From positions 1 through 6,737 of the forward strand of contig JBEEGX010000219.1 in NCBI GenBank assembly GCA_041167105.1: a stretch of DNA of 6,737 bases. The letters run 5' to 3'. Every line of letters starts with the position of its first letter. The first letter of the stretch is position 1. The position numbers were made by a program, and so were the translations under genes. This DNA is from JAJPGZ01 sp041167105 (GTDB lineage Bacteria > Verrucomicrobiota > Verrucomicrobiia > Chthoniobacterales > UBA10450). A model generated the notes under the pieces. It was not told the origin of the DNA. It was given only the letters and a program-made list of their open reading frames with translations, and did not search any database. Positions 1 through 6,110 of this stretch are shown here, piece after piece.

Positions 1-851
1 CATTGCACATTGATCGAGAACCCCTCGACCTGCCGCACCGGCGTGCTGTTGGTCGTAACTAGTTCCTTAATTTTGGATTTTTGCAATCGCGGAATCGCCA
101 TGTCCACGAGCACGGCATGGGAGACAGCGGCGTAGATGTCGCGCGCCCCGGCCTTCTTTAGCGTCTCCGCCGCCGAAACGAGCGTGCCCCCGGTCTCAGT
201 CAGATCGTCCACTAATAAAACGTCGGCATCCTCCACTTCGCCGATGAGATAAAGCGCCTCGGTCTCACTCGAGCTTTTGCGCTGCTTCGCCACGATCGCG
301 AGTGGGACGTTGAGCGCTTGTGAATAGGCTGACGCCATTTTTAGTCCGCCCACGTCCGGCGAAACCACGACGGTTTTTTTCGTCAGACGCTCGCGCAGAT
401 AACGGATCAACACCGGCATCGAGTAAAGATGGTCGACCGGAATGTCGAAGAAGCCCTGCACCTGTTGCGCGTGCAGGTCCATTGTTAGCACGCGACTCAC
501 GCCGGCGGCAGTGAGAAGATTCGCAATTAATTTCGCGGTGATCGGCACCCGCGGTTTATCTTTGCGGTCCTGTCGGGCGTAACCGAAAAACGGAATCACC
601 GCCGTGATGCGGTCCGCACTCGCGCGTCTCGCCGCGTCGACCATGATGAGCAACTCCATCAGGTGCTCGTTCGTCGGCGGGCAAGTCGGTTGAATCAGGA
701 ACACGTCGCGGCCGCGCACGTTCTCCTCGATCTTCACATACGTCTCGCCGTCCGGAAACGAGCTCAACGTGGCCGCGCCCAACGGCGTGCCGATGAACTT
801 GCAGATACGCTCGGCCAACTCGCGGTTGGCGGAACCGCTGAAGACCTTCAT
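1..851 (-). CDS. prs: Ribose-phosphate pyrophosphokinase (PRPP synthetase), C-terminus cut by window edge
   Basis: This cytosolic enzyme makes PRPP from ribose 5-phosphate and ATP, feeding purine, pyrimidine, histidine, tryptophan and NAD synthesis. The reading frame stays open from the ATG at 851-849 to the left edge, giving 283 codons of a family that is usually about 310-320 residues, so roughly 30 residues are missing. Visible family motifs in order are FPDGE (residues 32-36), the PFFGYARQDRK segment (87-97), DLHAQQVQGFFD (125-136), SPDVGG (164-169), the flexible-loop basic stretch KQRK (189-192), and the PRPP-binding loop DDLTETGGT (215-223, bases 209-183). Together these identify Prs securely. 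The start fits the family N-terminus (MKVFSGSANRELAE), although no good Shine-Dalgarno sequence precedes it. The gene is divergent from the desaturase across about 120 bases. The PRPP loop reads TETGG where many bacterial enzymes have a D-T-A-G form, which is a lineage variant and not damage. Confidence 0.97.
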   Translation of the reverse strand, partial: MKVFSGSANRELAERICKFIGTPLGAATLSSFPDGETYVKIEENVRGRDVFLIQPTCPPTNEHLMELLIMVDAARRASADRITAVIPFFGYARQDRKDKPRVPITAKLIANLLTAAGVSRVLTMDLHAQQVQGFFDIPVDHLYSMPVLIRYLRERLTKKTVVVSPDVGGLKMASAYSQALNVPLAIVAKQRKSSSETEALYLIGEVEDADVLLVDDLTETGGTLVSAAETLKKAGARDIYAAVSHAVLVDMAIPRLQKSKIKELVTTNSTPVRQVEGFSINVQ

Positions 852-886
852 CTCGGGTTGAAGTGCGAACATCGGGCGAGCGCCAA

Positions 887-914
887 GTTATCCGCGCAAG
901 ATCGACATGTGCAA
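887..914 (-). promoter_or_regulatory. Possible prs promoter
   Basis: Read on the minus strand, TTGCAC (914-909) and GATAAC (892-887) are separated by 16 bases. Each matches the sigma-70 consensus hexamer at four of six positions. Transcription would begin near 880 and leave a leader of about 30 bases before the prs ATG at 851. The match is modest and unsupported by anything except position, so it is only a candidate. Confidence 0.25.
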
Positions 915-924
915 TGAAGTTTTC

Positions 925-958
925 TGGCGCGCGGTTGCCAATTAATTATAATGCGCCA
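925..958 (+). promoter_or_regulatory. Probable desaturase promoter region with flanking inverted repeat
   Basis: A perfect TATAAT lies at 947-952 inside an AT-rich stretch that begins with the palindrome AATTAATT (940-947). Transcription from it would start near 959, just ahead of the ATG at 974. This is the main reason for preferring that ATG to the in-frame GTG at 863 or ATG at 914. No good -35 hexamer stands at 16-18 bases. A short inverted repeat, TGGCGC (925-930) and GCGCCA (953-958), brackets the -10 and could be an operator. The opposite strand also reads TATAAT (950-945), so the box might serve both directions. Confidence 0.35.
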
Positions 959-973
959 AACTACGTCCCCTCC

Positions 974-1942
974 ATGAGCAACGCTGACGTCATCGCCGTC
1001 GAACGGCCGACCACGAATTCGAAAGTCTTCGCGCACACGCGCTGGGATTTCCTGCCGACGTTGGCCACGCTCTTCCATCTCACGTTTTTCTTCGCCATGT
1101 TCTGGCTCTATCCGCGCACGCCGCTTTCGATCATGTTGATCATGGGCTTCGTTTATTCGCTCATGATGAACGCGAACATCAACGGCGTCGGTCACAACTT
1201 CATTCACAATCCGTTCTTCCGATCGCCGCTGCTCAATCGACTCTTCGCCGTGGTGAACTCAGTCGCGTGTTGCTTTTCGCAGACATATTACGACGCCGTC
1301 CACATGCAGCATCATAAAGGCAATTCGGATCGACAGGATGAAACTGGCGACACGATTGATTGGTTGTCGATCTACCGGCACGGCCACGAGGGCGAAGCGG
1401 AGAATCCGTGGACATACGTTTTCCTCAGCTTCTTCCGCGACGACGTCGGCACGATCCGCAAAGAGCTGCGCAAACGCGGCAACGGCGATTTGTTTTGGGG
1501 CAACATCGAGCTGGCAGCGTTCGCGACCACGCTGTTCGTGTTGTTCCTGTTCAACTGGCGCTACGTCATTTTTTATTTCCTGCCGTTCTTTTATCTCGGC
1601 CATTGCTTCAGTTATTTGAACGGTTACTTCCGCCATTACGGCGCGAACCCCGACAAACCGATCGCGTGGGGCGTGAGCAGCTACGGCAAAATTTACAACT
1701 GGCTCTTCTTCTACAACGGCTACCACGCCGAACATCATTTCCGCCCGAAAGTGCATTGGACGAAAATGGAAAAGTTCCGGGAATCGATTGTCGATCTTCA
1801 GAAACAGGAAGGCGTCCGCGTCATCAAACGCGCGCACATGCTCGGCTTCCTCGATCCGAATCTGCCGCCGTATCCGAAAGGTGGATCGGCTTCTCCGAAC
1901 AGAGTGCCGAAAGGAATGGCGGTTTCGCCGCCCTCGAATTAA
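974..1942 (+). CDS. Membrane fatty acid desaturase (di-iron, three histidine boxes)
   Basis: This 322-residue integral membrane protein should introduce a double bond into an acyl chain using a di-iron centre, O2 and an external electron donor. The three diagnostic histidine boxes are present: HNFIH (74-78), HMQHH (110-114) and HAEHH (251-255). The last lies in the typical context of an N-G-Y before it and P-K-V-H-W after it. A further candidate ligand region, GHCFSYLNGYFRHYG (209-223), sits in or next to the last membrane pair. Hydrophobic segments lie at about 28-46, 50-66, 180-193 and 196-215. The length suits the FA_desaturase family. Substrate and regioselectivity cannot be read from the sequence, and hydroxylases share the same fold. 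The start at 974 is chosen because the TATAAT at 947-952 lies just upstream and the extra residues from 863 look non-coding. The tail after about 302 is low complexity and probably unstructured. The YejM-like gene follows on the same strand. Confidence 0.9.
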   Translation: MSNADVIAVERPTTNSKVFAHTRWDFLPTLATLFHLTFFFAMFWLYPRTPLSIMLIMGFVYSLMMNANINGVGHNFIHNPFFRSPLLNRLFAVVNSVACCFSQTYYDAVHMQHHKGNSDRQDETGDTIDWLSIYRHGHEGEAENPWTYVFLSFFRDDVGTIRKELRKRGNGDLFWGNIELAAFATTLFVLFLFNWRYVIFYFLPFFYLGHCFSYLNGYFRHYGANPDKPIAWGVSSYGKIYNWLFFYNGYHAEHHFRPKVHWTKMEKFRESIVDLQKQEGVRVIKRAHMLGFLDPNLPPYPKGGSASPNRVPKGMAVSPPSN

Positions 1943-1943
1943 C

Positions 1944-1965
1944 AACGCGCAAGAGACTGCGCGTT
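1944..1965 (+). repeat. Perfect 8-bp inverted repeat (hairpin) after the desaturase gene
   Basis: AACGCGCA (1944-1951) and TGCGCGTT (1958-1965) form a perfect 8-bp stem with a six-base loop, starting one base after the desaturase stop codon. No T-tract follows, so it is a poor intrinsic terminator. It could be an attenuator, an mRNA 3'-end stabiliser, or a remnant of a dispersed palindromic repeat. The rest of the gap to 2005 shows nothing else clear. Confidence 0.5.
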
Positions 1966-2005
1966 CCACCCTTTGGCCCATAGGGGTCGGCTTGTCTTTA
2001 ACACG

Positions 2006-3919
2006 ATGCGAGGCGAAACGCCGAAGGCACAATCATCGCGGACGCTAAGCCTCGCTTACTTCGCATTTGTTGTCGCACTCAGCGGCGTTCTCGCTTTCGC
2101 ATTGGGTAAAGTTCAACCCGGTCGTGGCGGATTCGCTTATCCCGAAGGTTTCTATTTATTTCGAATCTTATTTTATATTCAATTCGGTCTCTTCGGTGGC
2201 GCGCTCTGCTCCGTTCTGCTCTACGCAACGCCGCGATTGCCGGTGCATTTTTTCGGACGCACCCTGATTTGGGTTTTGTTTTACCTCTGGTTTGTCTGGC
2301 AAGTGGTCTGGAGCTTGGTGCAACGATGGTTCGGCATCGAGCTCACGCCGCAAATGGCGCTCGAGCTTTTCGTGCACCCAACATCGATCGATGCTGTCGG
2401 ACTTAGCCGATGGGAATTCGCGTCGGTTGTCGGAATCTCATTCGCCATCATCGGTCTGCTTGCGGCCGCGAGCCTCTCGTTGTCGCGTCGGTGCGGCAAT
2501 CAACTCCGCCTCCGCGTTTGTTTCGCAATCGGCGGCCTGTTTCTGCTCCTCCACATTCCGGTGCGCGTTTACTTCGTCCACCACATTAATCGCAACGACG
2601 CATTCATTCTCGCCTTCGATGACTGCGCTCCGTTCCCCCTTCGATCCGAGCGACTCATCCCCGGTTTGCGCAGCGCGCGCATGGCGCTTCCTAATTTTGA
2701 GTCCGAAACTCGCACCGCGCGCTACTTCGATTACGTCTCCAATTTGTCGATGCCGCCAATCCCGCGGCCGCGCAGCATTCTTTGGATCAATATCGAATCG
2801 CTGCGCTTCGACGCGATCGACGAGCAGGTCATGCCTCACCTTTGGGCGTATCGCGATCAGTTTCAGATTCAACTCAATCAGCAACATTGGAGCAGCGGCA
2901 ACTGCACCCAGTTCGGCGTCTTCTCGATGTTGACCGGCTTAAGCGGCTATCACTTCAACACAATGCGCCGGAGCGCGATGAAGGATCCGTTCCTCAACCT
3001 TCTCGCAAAAAATAATTATCGGCTGCGCGTGGCGAAGGAAGCCTATGTCCGGTACGGCGGATTCGAAGTTCTTTTTCCAGTCTCGACCGTTTCGTCCGAT
3101 TTCGACACCAAACTTTTAGACGAAGGCGACCGCCGCATGGTTGAGAATTACCTAACGGACCGGCGCGAGCGCGACGATGCCCGGTTGGCATTCGATTTTC
3201 TGCCAATCGATGCGCCGCACTGGCCGTATCGATTTCCGGCCGATCACGCGGTCTTCCTTCCGATTCCGGACAGGGAAACATCCATCCATCTGCGACGTTC
3301 CGTTGTCGATCTTGAAAAGATGCGCAACGCCTACCGCAATTGTTGTCATTTCGCCGACGAACAAATCGGCAAAGTTTTGGATGATCTTCAAGTTCGCGGT
3401 CATTTCGCGGACACAATTGTCATTGTCGTTGGCGATCACGGCGAAGAATTTCAGGAACGCGGGCAGACTGCGCACTCAGCGGTGCTAAACGATTTTCAAG
3501 CACGCACTGTTCTCTGGATGCATTTGCCAGATGTCGATCTAACGCCGTTTCAAATCGATGTGCCGACCACGCACATGGACATCGTCCCCACTCTGCTGCA
3601 AGCGCTCGGATTTCATGACGACATTCTCTACACCCAGGGCCGTTCGCTTTTGAGCAAACTTGAACGCCGGCCGGTGCTCAGTCTCTGCGAGCAGGGCTTC
3701 AGCGTTCCGCTGTATCGCGCGCTGGTGACCGACACTTACATCTCGCGGTGGTGGCGAACGCGCCGACAATACTTGTTCTCGGGCGTGCAGCGACGCGACG
3801 GAATGCCAGTGCAAGGCGATGAATGGGCGAACGAAGCGCGCAAGCTGTATCCCGCGGCCGCCGGAATGTTCGAAATCGTTCCCGACATTTTTCAACCGCC
3901 ACGAAAATTTGATCGATAA
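2006..3919 (+). CDS. YejM/PbgA-like membrane-anchored sulfatase/alkaline-phosphatase-superfamily protein
   Basis: This 637-residue protein has five predicted membrane helices (about 14-34, 54-74, 84-104, 138-160, 170-190), then a large hydrolase domain that should face the periplasm. That layout matches YejM/PbgA, the inner-membrane protein that in enterobacteria senses lipopolysaccharide and tunes LpxC turnover. The domain opens with INIESLRFDAI (261-271), then SSGNCTQFGVFSMLTG (296-311), PHWPY (404-408), VVGDHGEEF (474-482) and AHSAVLNDF (489-497). Candidate metal ligands are E264, T301, D477 and H478, with T301 as the possible nucleophile. This is the same E/T/D/H set used by LtaS and phosphoethanolamine transferases. 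As I recall it, E. coli YejM has lost the D-H pair, so this protein may be catalytically active. The ATG at 2006 is preferred to a TTG at 1973 because the helix starts shortly after it, but no strong ribosome-binding site is seen. It lies 63 bases after the desaturase and its stop is 2 bases from the converging gene. Its substrate is unknown. Confidence 0.85.
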   Translation: MRGETPKAQSSRTLSLAYFAFVVALSGVLAFALGKVQPGRGGFAYPEGFYLFRILFYIQFGLFGGALCSVLLYATPRLPVHFFGRTLIWVLFYLWFVWQVVWSLVQRWFGIELTPQMALELFVHPTSIDAVGLSRWEFASVVGISFAIIGLLAAASLSLSRRCGNQLRLRVCFAIGGLFLLLHIPVRVYFVHHINRNDAFILAFDDCAPFPLRSERLIPGLRSARMALPNFESETRTARYFDYVSNLSMPPIPRPRSILWINIESLRFDAIDEQVMPHLWAYRDQFQIQLNQQHWSSGNCTQFGVFSMLTGLSGYHFNTMRRSAMKDPFLNLLAKNNYRLRVAKEAYVRYGGFEVLFPVSTVSSDFDTKLLDEGDRRMVENYLTDRRERDDARLAFDFLPIDAPHWPYRFPADHAVFLPIPDRETSIHLRRSVVDLEKMRNAYRNCCHFADEQIGKVLDDLQVRGHFADTIVIVVGDHGEEFQERGQTAHSAVLNDFQARTVLWMHLPDVDLTPFQIDVPTTHMDIVPTLLQALGFHDDILYTQGRSLLSKLERRPVLSLCEQGFSVPLYRALVTDTYISRWWRTRRQYLFSGVQRRDGMPVQGDEWANEARKLYPAAAGMFEIVPDIFQPPRKFDR

Positions 3920-3921
3920 AT

Positions 3922-4206
3922 CTATTTCGCGAAACTCGCGCGCAGCTTTTCTTTCTTCGCTTCGCAATCTTCGTTCAAGCGCCGCACGTCGGTGAGCAAT
4001 TGCCGCTGCAATTGTTCGGCCTCCTCGAACTTCTCGCCTGTCTGCGCTTTGACGATTTGGTCCTTCAGGAAAACTTCGCGCTCGGCGATTTTCGCTTTGC
4101 ACGTCGAATCGATCTCGGCCAGCTGCTTCTTTTGCGCGTCGCTGAGCGAAACGCTCGGCTGATCTTTTGCCAGCCGCTCCATCGCTAATTCGTAAGCCGA
4201 TTTCAT
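3922..4206 (-). CDS. Small charged helical protein of unknown function (94 aa)
   Basis: The protein is almost entirely charged and helix-forming, with Glu, Lys, Gln, Ala and Leu dominating. It has no signal peptide or membrane segment, so it is probably cytosolic and coiled-coil. It begins MKSAYELAMERL and ends with a Lys/Arg-rich tail. Residues around 58-75 (KFEEAEQLQRQL) loosely resemble the UvrB/UvrC interaction motif, but not closely enough to assign it. Similar short proteins starting with SAYELAMERL are, as I recall, conserved hypotheticals in Verrucomicrobiota and Planctomycetota. The frame can be extended to a GTG at 4281, but the extra residues (NERFLDYARND) are translated from the palindromic repeat at 4242-4316. 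The ATG at 4206-4204 is therefore taken as the start. The gene converges on the YejM-like gene with a 2-base gap and is divergent from the HAD gene. Confidence 0.75.
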   Translation of the reverse strand: MKSAYELAMERLAKDQPSVSLSDAQKKQLAEIDSTCKAKIAEREVFLKDQIVKAQTGEKFEEAEQLQRQLLTDVRRLNEDCEAKKEKLRASFAK

Positions 4207-4241
4207 TTCGTCACTTGAATCAATCGCAAGATCGACATCTT

Positions 4242-4316
4242 TGTCATTCCGAGCGTAGTCGAGGAATCTCTCATTGACCACTCAGCAAGAGATGTCTCGG
4301 CTGCGCTCGACATGGA
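4242..4316. repeat. Imperfect palindromic dispersed-type repeat (about 75 bp)
   Basis: The left arm (4242-4271, containing TCATTCCGAGCGTAGTCGAG) and right arm (4288-4316, containing CTCGGCTGCGCTCGACATG) are imperfect inverted copies around a 16-base loop. Over the inner 21 positions 17 are complementary, and two mismatches would be G-U pairs in RNA. From general knowledge, this sequence type (TCATTCCGAGCG...GAGGAATCTC) is scattered in intergenic regions of many soil bacteria and behaves like a non-autonomous mobile or REP-like element. It sits between two divergent genes and its right end contains an ATG (4312) in frame with the HAD gene. Copy number cannot be judged from one window. Confidence 0.8.
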
Positions 4317-4320
4317 AAAA

Positions 4321-5127
4321 ATGGAAGTAAAACTACTCAGCACCGATTTCGACGGCACGATTGTCTCGCGCGTAAGCGAGCCGGCGCTCGATCGCGATTG
4401 CATGAAGCTCATTCGCGAATTGCAAAACGGCGGCGCCATCTGGGCGATCAACACCGGCCGCTCCGTCGATCTCCTCGAATCCGGCCTGACCGATTTCGAA
4501 TTCCCGATGCGTCCCGATTTTATCCTAACGAGTGAGCGCGACATCTTTCGTCCCGGATCGAACGGCGACAAATGGGAAGCGTTCGGCGATTGGAACGAGC
4601 GTTGCGCGCGCGAACACGCCGAACTTTTCTCCTCGGCCGAATCGGTGCTCGCCGAAGTGGTCGATTTCGTGAATCAGAAAACAAAAGCGCGGCTCATTTA
4701 CGAAACGACCGAGCCAATTGGCCTGATCGCGAGCGATGAAGAAGAGATGGACCGCATCACCAAGTTCATCCAGGAAGCGAAAGCGAAACAGCCGAAGTTC
4801 AATTTCCAGCGCAACACCGTGTACTTGCGCTTCTGCCACGCCGATTACCACAAAGGCGCGGCCTTGGCCGAGCTCGCGCGTTTGATCGACATCCCGCGCG
4901 AAAACATTTTCGCCGCCGGCGATCATCACAACGACATCTCAATGTTAGACGGCAGCGTCGCCGCGATGCCAGCGTGTCCCGCAAATGCAATCGACGAAGT
5001 GAAAGACGCGGTGCGCAACGCCGCTGGTTTCGTCGCCGAACGCGAACACGGTGCCGGCGTTTACGACGCGCTCAAGCATTTCATTGGTAGGGCGATTGAC
5101 CCCAATCGCCCGCGAGCGGTTCGGTGA
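4321..5127 (+). CDS. HAD-superfamily phosphatase (Cof/IIB-like)
   Basis: This is a soluble cytosolic phosphohydrolase of 268 residues. It carries all four HAD motifs: DFDGT with nucleophile D9 and acid/base D11 (motif I), T45 in NTGR (motif II), K178 in HKG (motif III), and GDHHND with D201 and D205 (motif IV). A cap region of about 85-175 lies between motifs II and III, the C2/IIB arrangement of Cof-type and sucrose-phosphatase-like enzymes. Members act on sugar phosphates and similar small metabolites, and the substrate here cannot be named. The start is ambiguous. ATG 4321 has GGA a few bases upstream and gives a family-like N-terminus (MEVKLLSTDFDGT). ATG 4312, three codons earlier, lies in the end of the neighbouring repeat. 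The last 13 residues (GRAIDPNRPRAVR) are encoded by the repeat at 5086-5139, so the natural C-terminus probably ended near HFI. Confidence 0.9.
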   Translation: MEVKLLSTDFDGTIVSRVSEPALDRDCMKLIRELQNGGAIWAINTGRSVDLLESGLTDFEFPMRPDFILTSERDIFRPGSNGDKWEAFGDWNERCAREHAELFSSAESVLAEVVDFVNQKTKARLIYETTEPIGLIASDEEEMDRITKFIQEAKAKQPKFNFQRNTVYLRFCHADYHKGAALAELARLIDIPRENIFAAGDHHNDISMLDGSVAAMPACPANAIDEVKDAVRNAAGFVAEREHGAGVYDALKHFIGRAIDPNRPRAVR

Positions 5128-5139
5128 ACCGCCCCTACC
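5086..5139. repeat. Compact two-hairpin palindromic repeat between convergent genes
   Basis: Outer arms GGTAGGG (5086-5092) and CCCTACC (5133-5139) enclose two perfect hairpins. The first is GGCGATTG (5091-5098) with CAATCGCC (5103-5110). The second is GCGGTTC (5116-5122) with GAACCGC (5126-5132). The strand could fold into a three-way-junction structure. The plus-strand HAD stop (TGA, 5125-5127) and the minus-strand stop of the Mpv17-like gene (TAG, 5137-5135) both fall inside it. It looks like a REP/BIME-type dispersed element and may act as a bidirectional transcript end. There is no T-tract on the plus strand, so terminator activity is inference. Confidence 0.8.
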
Positions 5140-5863
5140 TTTCAACAGTCGATAACGCCAGGGGCGCGTCGGCTTCGATTTTTCCGGCGAAACGATTGGT
5201 CATGTAAGTCAGCAGCAAGACCCAGAAGGTGAGCGCGAGACTGAAGAGCGGAAATTGCAGCGGATATGGCAGCGAATAGATGATGGCCATGAGCGGCACC
5301 CACACGACCCAGGTCGCGAGCAACGTCGGCACAATTTTATCTCGATAATGATTCCAGGTGAACGCGCGCTTCACCGACGACCACGAGAAGCCATCGTTTT
5401 TCCATTCGTAAACGAGCACTTCGGCCGGCGCGGCGAAAAATGGATTGTAGCCGAGTTGATCGACACAAATTTTCGCGAACACGATCCCGACGGTGACGGC
5501 GTCGCCGAACCAGATCATGTTGGCGCGGTACATAAGATCGACAAGCAGGGCGTCGATCGCCCACGTCGGAACGGTGAAAGCGAGGTTGCGGAAATTCTGC
5601 CGATGCAGTTTTCCTTTTTGAAAAAAGAAAATGAGAAACAACTCCGGCAAAATCGCGCCAGCCAAAATTCCGGCGGCGATAACGAAGGCGAGACCGCTCT
5701 GTTGTTTGAAATGCGCCAGCCGATCTAGTCCCGCGGCAAAATTCGCGCTCGTGTAATAGGCGATCAAAATCGCCAGCATCATTCCCTGCAAAATGAAGCC
5801 GGGAATCGCGTTCGCCCTGGCCGCTTCCCAACCAATCGTGAGCGGCGCGCGCGAATGCTTCAT
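5135..5863 (-). CDS. Polytopic membrane protein with Mpv17/PMP22-like C-terminal half
   Basis: This 242-residue protein has about five or six hydrophobic segments (roughly 20-36, 57-80, 98-118, 122-142, 178-197, 204-222). Its C-terminal half follows the Mpv17/PMP22 pattern. It has K131 followed by D135-Q136, an aromatic and P141, and W161 with a basic segment. Then come N171, P179 and the W185-V-V-W188-V-P190 stretch, YSLP (196-199), a proline-rich turn, and W214 near the last helix end. In eukaryotes that family sits in mitochondrial and peroxisomal inner membranes and is thought to form small channels. The bacterial role is unknown. It is longer than animal Mpv17 (about 176 residues) because of an N-terminal extension with extra helices. 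The start at 5863 follows the lipoprotein stop by 18 bases, suggesting co-transcription. The stop codon lies inside the 5086-5139 repeat. I recognise the family by pattern only, without alignment. Confidence 0.8.
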   Translation of the reverse strand: MKHSRAPLTIGWEAARANAIPGFILQGMMLAILIAYYTSANFAAGLDRLAHFKQQSGLAFVIAAGILAGAILPELFLIFFFQKGKLHRQNFRNLAFTVPTWAIDALLVDLMYRANMIWFGDAVTVGIVFAKICVDQLGYNPFFAAPAEVLVYEWKNDGFSWSSVKRAFTWNHYRDKIVPTLLATWVVWVPLMAIIYSLPYPLQFPLFSLALTFWVLLLTYMTNRFAGKIEADAPLALSTVER

Positions 5864-5881
5864 CGCCGCCGGCCTAACTGT

Positions 5882-6064
5882 TTACCAGCGCACGTTCGCG
5901 CTCGCGCCGCCAGGGCTCAGGCCCGGCTCCATGCTGCCTTCACCGGTCTTCTCGCCGGGAACGGGCGCAGCCGATTGCGTTGAAGTGTCGCCCGCCAGCT
6001 CATCGTGCGCGCATGCGCTCAGAAACAAACTCGACGCCAACGCCGCACAGAAAAACCATTTCAT
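5882..6064 (-). CDS. Small secreted lipoprotein (60 aa), unknown function
   Basis: The N-terminus (MKWFFCAALASSLFLSAC) is a classic lipoprotein signal peptide: one Lys, a hydrophobic core of about 13 residues, and a lipobox L15-S16-A17-C18. The mature chain would start at Cys18 and be anchored in a membrane by lipidation. The remaining 42 residues are rich in Gly, Ser, Pro and Ala, look disordered, and end NVRW. No domain is recognisable. The frame stays open upstream to about 6526, but those residues are antisense to rlmN and carry no signal peptide, so the ATG at 6064-6062 is taken as the start. It is too small for confident homology. It lies 18 bases ahead of the Mpv17-like gene on the same strand and is divergent from rlmN across 46 bases, so the two minus-strand genes probably form an operon. 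Confidence 0.75.
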   Translation of the reverse strand: MKWFFCAALASSLFLSACAHDELAGDTSTQSAAPVPGEKTGEGSMEPGLSPGGASANVRW

Positions 6065-6110
6065 TGCGCATGACGTTAACCACGAATGCGCTGCGCTCCA
6101 GTGCAAATCG

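Noticed and set aside
863..973. In-frame GTG (863) or ATG (914) as the desaturase start
   Set aside because: The added residues look unlike a desaturase N-terminus, and a TATAAT box at 947-952 would lie inside the coding region. ATG 974 fits better.
1259..2032. Long minus-strand open frame (257 codons) opposite the desaturase
   Set aside because: It is antisense to a gene with all three histidine boxes. Its product is Arg/Val/Glu-rich without recognisable motifs, typical of a shadow frame in GC-rich DNA.
3921..3934. TTTCGCGAAA palindrome at the YejM-like/small gene junction as a terminator
   Set aside because: It is a 10-base self-palindrome with no loop and no T-tract, and it lies within the coding end of the minus-strand gene.
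3539..4102. Minus-strand open frame of 187 codons over the end of the YejM-like gene
   Set aside because: It overlaps two better supported genes, and its Arg/Ala-rich product lacks motifs.
4207..4281. GTG at 4281 as the start of the small minus-strand gene
   Set aside because: The extra residues are a translation of the palindromic repeat and would not be expected in orthologues.
4525..4929. Minus-strand open frame opposite the HAD gene
   Set aside because: It is antisense to the conserved HAD motifs III and IV. No independent evidence of coding.
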